Positions 18,081 through 26,583 of a stretch of DNA of 43,455 nucleotides are shown one piece after another. Origin of the DNA: Melioribacter sp. Lineage in GTDB: Bacteria > Bacteroidota > Ignavibacteria > Ignavibacteriales > Melioribacteraceae. The notes under the pieces were generated by a model. It saw only the letters and a list, made by a program, of their open reading frames with translations. It was not told the origin of the DNA and made no database searches. How positions within the stretch are numbered: position 1 is the stretch's first letter; each line of letters begins with the position of its first letter. Location: positions 1 through 43,455 of the forward strand of contig PMDS01000084.1 of NCBI GenBank assembly GCA_003155655.1, read 5' to 3'. A program made the position numbers and the translations under genes.

Positions 18081-18109
18081 AATTTAACGGAAATATGGAG
18101 TTAAATCAA
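18081..18109. repeat. Gene-bracketing repeat, copy 3
   Basis: The 29-nt core (AATTTAACGG, AAATATGGAG, TTAAATCAA) lies 100 nt upstream of the alpha/beta hydrolase start. It differs from copy 1 at only two core positions. The upstream CCCGCCA block of the other two copies is missing. Confidence 0.65.
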
Positions 18110-18115
18110 CACTTT

Positions 18116-18146
18116 GATCCGTCATCTGTTAGCCAACGGAGGCGGA
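18116..18146. repeat. Dispersed intergenic repeat, copy B
   Basis: GATCCGTCATCTGTTAGCC followed by AACGGAGGCGGA, related to copies at 10425-10468 and 21324-21347. It begins six nt after the gene-bracketing repeat copy 3. The whole 17982-18368 gap has no supported gene. Confidence 0.55.
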
Positions 18147-18210
18147 CTCAGGGCACAATGCTGTCAGGTTAGCAGCTTTGTATATTATTCTTATGAACTC
18201 AACCCCTATT

Positions 18211-18237
18211 TCCCCTTCTCTTATTAACAGAAGGGGA
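18211..18237. terminator. Hairpin in intergenic gap
   Basis: TCCCCTTCT (18211-18219) pairs with AGAAGGGGA (18229-18237) over a 9-nt loop, and TTATTTTTG follows. It lies between two divergent genes, so it may be a remnant of a repeat or a leader structure of the following barrel gene rather than a true terminator. Confidence 0.45.
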
Positions 18238-18368
18238 TGAGTTATTTTTGTTATCCTAACAACATTGTACTATCGAGTCTGTCCGAAAAAAATTATCATA
18301 CAAAATGATTTTATTAAACTTTTTCTAATTGTTTCTTGTCATAATAGCATAATTATGCAAGGAATTCA

Positions 18369-21203
18369 TTGTCCGGAAAATTTTCTAAACTTTGCCTTCT
18401 ATTTTGTTTTATTTCTTCCTTAATAACTGCCCAAGAATTTACTGTTAGAGGAAAGATCATCGACCAGAATAAGCAGCCGCTTCAATGGATCCATATAAAC
18501 CTGGTTGATATTTCAGATACAACAATAAACCATCATATGGTTTCCGGTTCCGATGGAATATTTCTATTTGGGAAAGTACCACCAAGCTTATATCAGCTAA
18601 GAGCCACTGCCGTAGGCCGCAAATCTATCAAACAAAATATCCAGGTTAAGAAACAAAACGTTGAATTGGGTAATCTAGTTATGAGTGAGATAGCAATCCA
18701 GTTTGGTGAGATGTTAATTGAAAGCCGGATGCCTCAAGCAATCCAAAATGGAGATACAACTGACTACATAGCAAATTCAATTAAGATTAACAGGAATGCT
18801 ACAGCTGAAGATCTGCTGGCAAAACTACCCGGAGTTATTGTTAATAACGGTACCATAACTGCAGGGGGTGAAACTATCCAAAGAGTCTTAGTTGACGGGA
18901 AACCATTTTTTGGCGATGACCCGACGCTATCTGTCCGGAATCTTCCTGCAGAAGTTGTTGATAAAATCCAGGTATTTGACCAAATGAGCGACCAGGCTCA
19001 ATTCACCGGGTTTGATGACGGACAATCAATTAGAACAATAAATGTAGTAACAAGAAGAAACAGGGGCGGCAACTTAAATTTTGGAAAACTTGCTGGTGGA
19101 TATGGTGAGAACAACCGGTATGATGCTGCCGGCAATATAAATTTATTCGACGGTAATAGAAGATTATCATTTTTAGGATCATCAAATAATACCAACACTC
19201 AAGATTTTTCGATGCAGGATATACTCGGGGTTATAGGATCAAACAGCCAGGTAAGACAACCCGGAATGGGACAACGACCCGGTGGTAACAGGGGCGGAGG
19301 TGCGGGCGGAGGAGGCGGACAACGATCGGGCGGTTTCGGAAGATCCGGTGGGGCAGGCTCAGGTTCTCAATTAGTTGGACAGCAGCAAGGAATAAATACT
19401 ACTTCTACATTAGGCACTAACGATTCCGATAGTCTTGCCAAAAATTTATTCATGCAGGCAAGTTATTTTTTTAATGCAGCTAATAACCAGAATATTCAGC
19501 TTGATCAACGTCAATATTTTTTAGGAGGCGATTCAACTTACTTATACAACCAGAGCAATAATTCAAACAGTAAAAATTATAATCATAGAATTAATTCGAG
19601 AATTGATTACGCAATGGACCCTTATAATTCTATAACTGTTTTACCGGTGCTTTATTTTCAGTCTAATAATGCAAATAGTGTATTAGATGCAGTCACAACT
19701 CAAACAGGTAGTGTAACTAATTCTCAATCGAATACAACTAATAATAATAACGGATATAATGTTTCAAGTCATTTTATTTTTCGTCATAAATTTGATCTTC
19801 CGGGAAGAACTATTTCAGCAGATATTGGTGCAAGTAAAAACTCACGAACTACTAATGGATTGCTATCTACGGCAGACCAGCTATATTCAGGCAGATTGGT
19901 TCAAATGGATTCTCTTTCGGAGCAGTCATTCTATAATTCCGATGTTAAAACAATAAGCGCAAATATTGTATACACAGAGCCAACCGATGTGAACAGCATT
20001 TTGCAGCTCTCATACAGTCCCGCTTACACAAAAAATATTGCGAATAAAAATACTTACGATTTCAACCCAATAGTGAATGGTTATACATCGTTTAATTCCC
20101 TGCTTTCCAATTCATACGATAATGAATACACCACGCAAAGTTTAGGAATTGGGCACAGGTGGCATTTTACAGAAGTTAATTTAATGCTTGACCTTTCTTA
20201 CCAGATGGCTGATTTGCATGGAATTGATTATACAAACTCTAATGGAACAATCTCCAAAAAATTTACAAGCCTGCTGCCGAGTATTCTTTTCAATTATACA
20301 TCTTCAGATCATAAGACTTTACGGTTATTCTACAGAACCTCGACCTCCGCACCATCAATTACACAGCTTCAGCAGGTAGTTAATAATTCTAATCCGCTTC
20401 TTCTATCCACAGGAAATCCGGATCTTGCCCAGTCTTATTCTCATTCGTTGATGGCAAGATATTCTTTAACGGCTATGCCAAGTGCAACAAGCATGTTTAT
20501 AATGTTATCGGGTACATATACAAATAATTATATCGCAACGGCGACTCTTATTCCCTCCCGTGATACTGTTATGGCAAATGGAATATCAATACCCCAGGGA
20601 GGTCAACTTTCTTACCCTGTAAATCTCGATGGCTACTGGAATATCAGATCATTTTTTACATATGGATTTCCTTTCGATTTAATTAGAAGTACAATTAATT
20701 TCAATACAGGAATTACATTTGCCCATACACCCGGAATGCTGAATAAAGTTAAAAGTATAAGCAATTCAACAAGTCCAAGCGCCGGTGTTGTTATTGGAAG
20801 CAATATAAGTCAGAATTTTGATTTTACAATATCTTATGCGGGTAGTTATACAATAGCTACAAATTCTCTTCAATCAACAGGCAACAGCAACTATTATTCT
20901 CATACAGCTTCATTAAAATGGGTTTGGGAGTTTTGGGAAGGAATTGTTCTGAACAATCAAATTTCTAATGTTTATACAAGCGGACTTGCCCAGGGATATA
21001 ATCAAAATATTATTTTGTGGAATATAAGTCTCGGAAAAAAATTTCTTGCTGATGAAAAAGGAGAAATTAAATTAGGAGTTACCGATCTGCTGGGGCAGAA
21101 TAAAAGTGTCAGCCGGTCAGTTACCAGCACATATATTGACGATACATATAACCAGGTACTTCCCCGTTATGTAATCCTCACTTTCACTTACACTATGAGA
21201 TAA
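18369..21203 (+). CDS. Outer-membrane beta-barrel protein with carboxypeptidase-regulatory and plug domains
   Basis: A 944-aa TonB-receptor-like outer-membrane protein. The start is TTG at 18369 with AAGGA just upstream, followed by a signal peptide (cleavage near ITAQ, residue 21). A carboxypeptidase regulatory-like domain fills about 24-105 (VRGKIIDQNKQPLQWIHI). A plug-like domain follows at about 125-228 (ATAEDLLAKLPGVIV, RVLVDGKPFFGDDP), then a long Asn/Ser-rich barrel of the outer-membrane-barrel family 3 type. A Gly/Arg-rich loop interrupts at residues about 299-333. The C-terminus is VILTFTYTMR. The ligand is unknown, and no SusD-like partner or TonB gene is adjacent, so an uptake role is only inferred. 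It converges on the DUF6515 gene through a shared terminator. Confidence 0.85.
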   Translation: MSGKFSKLCLLFCFISSLITAQEFTVRGKIIDQNKQPLQWIHINLVDISDTTINHHMVSGSDGIFLFGKVPPSLYQLRATAVGRKSIKQNIQVKKQNVELGNLVMSEIAIQFGEMLIESRMPQAIQNGDTTDYIANSIKINRNATAEDLLAKLPGVIVNNGTITAGGETIQRVLVDGKPFFGDDPTLSVRNLPAEVVDKIQVFDQMSDQAQFTGFDDGQSIRTINVVTRRNRGGNLNFGKLAGGYGENNRYDAAGNINLFDGNRRLSFLGSSNNTNTQDFSMQDILGVIGSNSQVRQPGMGQRPGGNRGGGAGGGGGQRSGGFGRSGGAGSGSQLVGQQQGINTTSTLGTNDSDSLAKNLFMQASYFFNAANNQNIQLDQRQYFLGGDSTYLYNQSNNSNSKNYNHRINSRIDYAMDPYNSITVLPVLYFQSNNANSVLDAVTTQTGSVTNSQSNTTNNNNGYNVSSHFIFRHKFDLPGRTISADIGASKNSRTTNGLLSTADQLYSGRLVQMDSLSEQSFYNSDVKTISANIVYTEPTDVNSILQLSYSPAYTKNIANKNTYDFNPIVNGYTSFNSLLSNSYDNEYTTQSLGIGHRWHFTEVNLMLDLSYQMADLHGIDYTNSNGTISKKFTSLLPSILFNYTSSDHKTLRLFYRTSTSAPSITQLQQVVNNSNPLLLSTGNPDLAQSYSHSLMARYSLTAMPSATSMFIMLSGTYTNNYIATATLIPSRDTVMANGISIPQGGQLSYPVNLDGYWNIRSFFTYGFPFDLIRSTINFNTGITFAHTPGMLNKVKSISNSTSPSAGVVIGSNISQNFDFTISYAGSYTIATNSLQSTGNSNYYSHTASLKWVWEFWEGIVLNNQISNVYTSGLAQGYNQNIILWNISLGKKFLADEKGEIKLGVTDLLGQNKSVSRSVTSTYIDDTYNQVLPRYVILTFTYTMR

Positions 21204-21313
21204 AGACTTTTTCAGAAATACTTGCAACTAAAAATTGATTAAAAAAAGAATCCAGCAAACTTTGATTTAAATGTTTCACGTAGAGATAGGATTTATCCAT
21301 TCAGGTAGAAAAT

Positions 21314-21358
21314 AAAAACCCCACATCCGTCAGCTAACGGAGACGGAGCGGGGTTTTT
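21314..21358. terminator. Bidirectional terminator whose loop is a dispersed repeat
   Basis: AAAAACCCC (21314-21322) pairs with GGGGTTTTT (21350-21358). The interior, 21324-21347, is dispersed repeat copy C (ATCCGTCAGCTAACGGAGACGGA minus ends), which can fold on itself through TCCGT/ACGGA. The A and T tracts at both ends allow termination of both convergent genes. Confidence 0.85.
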
Positions 21359-21391
21359 AAAAGCCGTTTCAGTTAAAAGTTTAGGTCTAAA

Positions 21392-21763
21392 TTACCTCGG
21401 GAATTCAACAACTTCATAGACTTTTTCGCGCGGTAAGAACTTATAATAAACTCCGCCAAACTTATAATAATTAGCTCTATGAATTTTCACCATTCTATAA
21501 CCGTGCGGTAATACATCTATTCTTGCGCCTATAGGTGCAGCAATTTTCACATATCCTTCGTGTCTTTTATCATAGAAATATCCTTCGCGGTAGAAGTAAT
21601 GACGGTCTCTCACAGATATATCCCTGTAATCGTCATGTCTTGCTTCAATTCTCTTTTCCCTCCCGCGTTCTTTATCATCTCTGCGTTGCGCATTTGCTAA
21701 AACGACAAAGGCTAGAAGAAATACTGCAATCAAACCGGTGAATCTGAATATTTTCTTTTTCAT
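21392..21763 (-). CDS. DUF6515 family secreted protein
   Basis: A 123-aa exported protein. The frame also opens at TTG 21799, but GGAG seven nt before the ATG at 21763 and a clean signal peptide (MKKKIFRFTGLIAVFLLAFV, cleaved near ANAQ) fix the start. The mature part begins with a highly charged Arg/Asp/Glu-rich stretch (RRDDKERGREKRIEARHDD). The DUF6515 signature follows: APIGARIDVLPHGYRMV, then YYKFGGVYYKFLP and YEVVEFP. The family is found in envelopes of Bacteroidota-like bacteria; its role is unknown. Single-gene unit, minus strand. Confidence 0.82.
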   Translation of the reverse strand: MKKKIFRFTGLIAVFLLAFVVLANAQRRDDKERGREKRIEARHDDYRDISVRDRHYFYREGYFYDKRHEGYVKIAAPIGARIDVLPHGYRMVKIHRANYYKFGGVYYKFLPREKVYEVVEFPR

Positions 21764-21932
21764 GGCTTTCTCCAAATGTGTTTGATTATTATTAAGCAAT
21801 TATTAGACCACTAAAACTTTAAGTTTAACAAACAAATATACCATAGTTGAAAGAAAATGTATAATTTAAAAGACAAATGCTGTATCATTTTTATTTAAGG
21901 GATACTAAAAGTTCGCCTATTTTTGGGAAATA

Positions 21933-24125
21933 TTATTTCATCAGGATCATTTTCTTGCTTTGAGTAAAACTATCTGTTTTAATTCTATAAATATAAATTC
22001 CGCTTGCAAATTCTCTTGCATCAAAAACTATTTCATAATGCCCGGGGTTTTTCTGTTCATTTACTAATGTATTGATTTTTCTGCCCAGCATGTCAAACAC
22101 GCTAATATTTACAAGAGTAGTTTTTGGTATATCATATCTAATTGTTGATGTGGGATTGAAAGGGTTAGGGTAATTTTGCAAAAGATCAAATTTTGCTGGA
22201 ATATTAAGCGCATTATCTACAACTGTAAGTGTAAAGGTCAATAATCCGGTTCCACTTTGCGGACTGTAATTTGCATCTCCGCTGTACACCGCATATATAG
22301 TATGTGAAGAGGCAACCGAATCCTGAGGTATAGTGAACGTTAAGCTAGCTATGCCATTTGCGTTGGTTGTAGCTCTGTCGAGAGGTATAGGTGATTGATT
22401 CTCGCTTATTTTAAACATTAGTGCTTCATTAGAGATACCTTTTTTGTTATTGTCATTATCTGACAATGTTGCCGTAAATACAACCGGTTGCCCAAAAACA
22501 GCAATAGACGGAGTAACAGCGATACTTGTAACGTGTCTTACTACTGTCAATTTACCTGTACCGCTTTGTGAGTTGTAATTTACGTCTCCGCCATATGATG
22601 CTGAGAGCGTATGTGCTACTGAATCCTGCTGTACTGAGATTGACTGTGCAGCGGAATCCTGTGGTATTGTATACATTAAACTGGCAACTCCGCTTGCATT
22701 GGTTGTGCCTGAATTTACAAATTTGTTGTCAACATAAAACTGTATAGTCTGGTTTGGCAAATTTGTATTTCCTGCCAATCCTGATTCTTGAAGCTTGGCT
22801 GTTAACAAAACTGACTTATTCCATTTACCTGCAGCATCTGTTATTTGTATTGCAGTAAATTTTTTTAATTTCGCTGTACTGCTTTGTGCACTATAATTTG
22901 CATCTCCTGTGTATGACACTGAGATTGAACGTGTAACTGAATCTTGCGGTACAGTATACATAACACTTGCAACTCCATTTGTATTGGTAGTAGCTGATCC
23001 GGTAAATACAACTTTAGATTGAAGTCCATTTCCTTCGGCTATATTAAACTTTAGTGCTTTATTAGGAATACCGTTTTTATTGTTGTCATTATCTGTTAGA
23101 GTTGCCTCAAACTTTATTATCCTTGTCGGCAGTTGATTTACAGGGGTTGGCGATATAGTTGCAGTAAATGTTACCATTGTAGTATGTGACAATGCAGTCA
23201 ATTTACCAAGGGAACTTTGCGGGTTGTAGTTTGCATCTCCGGCAAATGATGCTGTGAGAGTATGGGCGACTGAATCCTGCTGTACTGAGATTGACTGTGC
23301 AGCGGAATCCGATGGTATTGTATACATTAAACTGGCAACTCCGCTTGTATTGGTGGTGCCTGAATTTACAAATTTGTTGTCAACATAAAACTGTATGGTC
23401 TGGTTTGGCAAATTGGTATTACCAACCATACCCTGTTCTTGCAGCTTCGCTGTTAACAAAACTGACTTATTCCATTTGTCTTTAACATCAGTAACCTGTA
23501 ATACTGCCATTTTTTTTGTTGAAATTGTACCGGAAATAACAACATTATTATGAATTGCAAAAGTTGGACTCCCGGCTGAACTGTTATGAACCGCATAAGG
23601 ATATATTCTTACTGAAAAAGTTGATCCGGAAGTCACAGTAACATTTAAGGTTCCATTAAATGATGATGAAGCTGAGTTTAAATACAACAAGGGATTTGAG
23701 CTCAACGCCACTCTATTTGCCCAATTATCAATTGAATAATAGACATTAGAATTCAAGTAATTGGTGTTAATAGAATTTGCAAAATCACGATAGTTGAAGG
23801 ATACACCTGTTACAGTAAAGCTATTTCCGCTTGCAGGTAAAGCGTTGAATTGAATATACCGGTTTGATTCTTCCGAACCGGCTATCCAGCCGGCAGTACC
23901 CTCCCAAAGTCTTTGACCATCGGCATTATAATCGAAAACATTCATCCCAAATTGCCCGGAACCGGCACTGATAGATTCCACTGATCCTGTTACATTACCA
24001 ATATTCACAGAAGTCAGCTGAGTTGTATTGTTAAGTGCCCATGTAACAGATGCAGCTTGTGCAAATATGTTTGTAGCACAGAACAAACTGGAAAGAACAA
24101 TAAACACTTTATATAATTTTTTCAA
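21933..24125 (-). CDS. T9SS-exported protein with duplicated Ig-like domains
   Basis: A 730-aa secreted protein. TTG start at 24125 with GAGG upstream; signal peptide to about residue 23 (NIFAQA). An N-terminal beta domain (about 25-200) is not recognised. Four bacterial Ig-like domains follow in an A-B-A-B order: A1 about 204-310, B1 311-420, A2 421-528, B2 529-632, each closing with a GDANY-like strand. The period of 217 residues shows a tandem duplication of about 651 bp. Residues about 645-730 are a type IX secretion C-terminal domain (LQNYPNPFNPTSTIRYDIP, SVFDMLGRKI, SGIYIYRI, SKKMILMK). It is the last gene of the minus-strand operon running from 29052. A structural or adhesive surface role is likely but not shown. 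Confidence 0.86.
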   Translation of the reverse strand: MKKLYKVFIVLSSLFCATNIFAQAASVTWALNNTTQLTSVNIGNVTGSVESISAGSGQFGMNVFDYNADGQRLWEGTAGWIAGSEESNRYIQFNALPASGNSFTVTGVSFNYRDFANSINTNYLNSNVYYSIDNWANRVALSSNPLLYLNSASSSFNGTLNVTVTSGSTFSVRIYPYAVHNSSAGSPTFAIHNNVVISGTISTKKMAVLQVTDVKDKWNKSVLLTAKLQEQGMVGNTNLPNQTIQFYVDNKFVNSGTTNTSGVASLMYTIPSDSAAQSISVQQDSVAHTLTASFAGDANYNPQSSLGKLTALSHTTMVTFTATISPTPVNQLPTRIIKFEATLTDNDNNKNGIPNKALKFNIAEGNGLQSKVVFTGSATTNTNGVASVMYTVPQDSVTRSISVSYTGDANYSAQSSTAKLKKFTAIQITDAAGKWNKSVLLTAKLQESGLAGNTNLPNQTIQFYVDNKFVNSGTTNASGVASLMYTIPQDSAAQSISVQQDSVAHTLSASYGGDVNYNSQSGTGKLTVVRHVTSIAVTPSIAVFGQPVVFTATLSDNDNNKKGISNEALMFKISENQSPIPLDRATTNANGIASLTFTIPQDSVASSHTIYAVYSGDANYSPQSGTGLLTFTLTVVDNALNIPAKFDLLQNYPNPFNPTSTIRYDIPKTTLVNISVFDMLGRKINTLVNEQKNPGHYEIVFDAREFASGIYIYRIKTDSFTQSKKMILMK

Positions 24126-24177
24126 ATAAACCTCTTCATTTTAATAAATCTTTTTTTTTGAAAATTATCTTCAACTG

Positions 24178-25047
24178 CTAAATAGAAAACTTTACCCCTA
24201 AGACTAGAGTTTGATCGAGCTGCCTTCTATTGGATAATTCTTTATCATAAACCAGTCTGTTTGTATACTGTATAGAGAGTATTCCAAAATCAATTCCCGA
24301 AGTTAACATTGAACTGAATCTTGAATTAGATGTACTCTTTAGAAAATCTTTTTTAGCAAGAAGAAGCGAGCTTAGGGAAACGTTTGCGCAGATCCCATCT
24401 TTAATCTGTTTTGTAAAAGTAAGATTGAATACTGCTGTAGGACCCTGAATATAGTCAACATTGCTGCTAGGCTGGCTCTCGTTTGAAAGCTGGAAATGCT
24501 TTTTAATAATTTGCTGGAATGAATAGCCTATTCCATAAGTAATTTGAAAATTTTGTTCCTGGGTTTGAGTTATAAACTGATTTTTATTTCCGACAAATAA
24601 TGTGTGCGTTAAAAATGCGGGGTCAAGAAATCCGGTCTGTTGATTATTCAGAATTCCTTGTTTCATTTGAGTCTCGACTTTTGTCTGCCAGAATAATCTA
24701 ATGGTTGGTGACTGCATCAACCTGATTGATGGTATTAAGTTTAGAAGAAAATCATCCTGCGTTTTTTGCGGATTTTGTCTTGCAGCTACTGTTTGACCAT
24801 ATAGAATAGTGAGGTCAGAATCGAATTGAAAATTTTCACTTGTGTAATTAAGGTTTGACTGCAAATTCAACAGCCATTGAAGGTTTTCGACCTCACTTGA
24901 AGTTTCACTGGAATTTGTATATGTAACACCTAAACTTGGATGAATTCCAAAATTAATAGGGCTTTGATCTTGTGCTTTGTAGATTAATGGAGAGAATAAG
25001 AATATTGTAAAAATAATCCACAACAATTTATTAACTAGTTCTTTCAT
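24178..25047 (-). CDS. Outer-membrane beta-barrel protein (DUF3078-like)
   Basis: A 289-aa exported protein; the ATG at 25047 with AGGA eight nt upstream is preferred over the TTG one codon earlier. After a signal peptide (about 1-27) the chain is a series of amphipathic strands with aromatic girdle residues. It closes with LDQTLVLGVKFSI, as expected for an outer-membrane barrel. It resembles DUF3078-type proteins of Bacteroidota, but the match is by general appearance rather than a signature motif. It lies 43 nt downstream of the thioredoxin-like gene and 52 nt upstream of the Ig-repeat gene, so all are probably co-transcribed. Confidence 0.6.
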   Translation of the reverse strand: MKELVNKLLWIIFTIFLFSPLIYKAQDQSPINFGIHPSLGVTYTNSSETSSEVENLQWLLNLQSNLNYTSENFQFDSDLTILYGQTVAARQNPQKTQDDFLLNLIPSIRLMQSPTIRLFWQTKVETQMKQGILNNQQTGFLDPAFLTHTLFVGNKNQFITQTQEQNFQITYGIGYSFQQIIKKHFQLSNESQPSSNVDYIQGPTAVFNLTFTKQIKDGICANVSLSSLLLAKKDFLKSTSNSRFSSMLTSGIDFGILSIQYTNRLVYDKELSNRRQLDQTLVLGVKFSI

Positions 25048-25090
25048 CAATTTATCCTAATTTGAAATGATTATTGTTTTTAGATTTTCT

Positions 25091-26575
25091 TTAGTCGTGA
25101 TCAATTGATCCCAAATTTCTATTGGTGTCAATTATTTGCAAAAGTTGGGCTGTGTCTTCGGGTTTGCCAATTATTTTTTTCTCTTTATCTAATAAAAACA
25201 TTGTTGGCGTTGCATACACATTGTATTTTTTTGGCACCTCTCCGTTCCATCCCTTAAGTTCGGAAGTGTTCAACCAGGAAGAATAATTGCCTTTATTAAT
25301 AAACTCCTGCCATTCTTCCATTTTATTATCCAATGATACGGCTACCACAGTAATCTGTTTTTTAATTTCTTGTTCCTTATTGTACATTTCTACAGCTTTT
25401 TTAATTTCCGGTAATACAAGTACACAGTGTGAACACCAGCTTGCCCAAAAGATTAATAAAGTATAATTGCTTTTTAAAGATGACATTCTGAGTGTTCCCT
25501 TATCTATATCAAAATCGGGAACAACGCTGCCCATTTGAATATTGCGTAAAGTATTAGTTTTTTCCCTTATCCAATTGAATGTAGTGTTCGATGGATTGCA
25601 ATCACCAGCTTCTGTTTTAACATAGAGATCGTACAAATACAATAAAGCATTGTCAAAATGTTCTTTGTTCACTTTCTTAAGGATGTAATTCAATGTAAAT
25701 TCAAAGATTTGAGAATGCGCGTCTGTTCCATTTTTCAATTTGTCTAAAAATATTTCAGATGCTTGCTGCATTTCATTTTCGTTCAATTTAAGGCTTTCAC
25801 TATTACCGGAATGAAGTGTGAACCACTCTTCTATTTTTTCAGGCAGAATATTGGTATGCAGATAGAAATTTTCAGCAGGATTGAAATAATCAAAAAAATG
25901 TTCAATAATAATTTTATTGCGGTCAGGGTCAGGATCTTTCCAATCCGGATTTACTGGCATGAAGAATGCATTTGCAATGAAATGTGACAGGTTTTGAACC
26001 CGGCCAAAGCCTGACTTTCTGGATGATTGTTTTTTAACAAACAATTCCATTGCTTTATAGCGTTTAGAATATTCGTCTTCTATTTTCTTATGAAAAGGAT
26101 CAGTTAAAGGATAAAGACGCATCATCTGCAATAGCCATCCGCGGGCAATATTAACTTTCTGCTGCAAACTCTGAAATTCATACAATTGTTTGTTTTCTTC
26201 CGATATTAATATTTTTAAACTATCTATAGCTATGTTATAAAAAACATCGGGGTTATAAACGGTTTGAATTTCAACCGGACTGCCATTATAGAGAATATAA
26301 AAGAACTGATTGCTCTTAAGTATAACTTTAAATAAGCCAGACAGATTTTTGGAATCTGTCTGGTATTTAAAGATAAATTTCCCTTTTTCATTTGTCATCA
26401 GAGAATCGGAGAATAAAAGAGTATCTCCATAGCATCTATAGAAGTATATCTGTTTATTCGCATAATTTTTTATAGTCCCTTTTACAACTCCTTCAAATTG
26501 CTTTTGTCCGAAACAATATGTGGTTAGCAAAAGAATTAAGAGCGCTAAAAAAATATTATTGTTTGAATTTATCAT
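25091..26575 (-). CDS. TlpA-like thiol-disulfide protein with DUF4369-like N-terminus
   Basis: A 494-aa exported thioredoxin-fold protein. An ATG at 26599 overlaps the upstream gene, but the ATG at 26575 directly precedes the hydrophobic signal sequence (NNNIFLALLILLLTTYCFGQ) and lies nine nt after the upstream stop. A DUF4369-like beta domain covers about 28-125 (VKGTIKNYANKQIYFYRCYG), and a helical linker covers about 130-345. The C-terminal thioredoxin domain has LLIFWASWCSHC with redox Cys381 and Cys384, and the cis-Pro in ATPTMFLLD. The CSHC centre differs from the common CGPC/CxPC and should shift redox potential. A role in handling disulfides of envelope proteins, notably the Cys-rich neighbour, is inferred from context. 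Confidence 0.83.
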   Translation of the reverse strand: MINSNNNIFLALLILLLTTYCFGQKQFEGVVKGTIKNYANKQIYFYRCYGDTLLFSDSLMTNEKGKFIFKYQTDSKNLSGLFKVILKSNQFFYILYNGSPVEIQTVYNPDVFYNIAIDSLKILISEENKQLYEFQSLQQKVNIARGWLLQMMRLYPLTDPFHKKIEDEYSKRYKAMELFVKKQSSRKSGFGRVQNLSHFIANAFFMPVNPDWKDPDPDRNKIIIEHFFDYFNPAENFYLHTNILPEKIEEWFTLHSGNSESLKLNENEMQQASEIFLDKLKNGTDAHSQIFEFTLNYILKKVNKEHFDNALLYLYDLYVKTEAGDCNPSNTTFNWIREKTNTLRNIQMGSVVPDFDIDKGTLRMSSLKSNYTLLIFWASWCSHCVLVLPEIKKAVEMYNKEQEIKKQITVVAVSLDNKMEEWQEFINKGNYSSWLNTSELKGWNGEVPKKYNVYATPTMFLLDKEKKIIGKPEDTAQLLQIIDTNRNLGSIDHD

Positions 26576-26583
26576 ATCTATTA

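Noticed and set aside
16594-18109. Integron-like attC sites: the repeat contains an RYYYAAC-like and a GTTRRRY-like heptamer
   Set aside because: The unit is far shorter than known attC sites, the middle copy breaks the GTT core, and no integrase gene is in the window.
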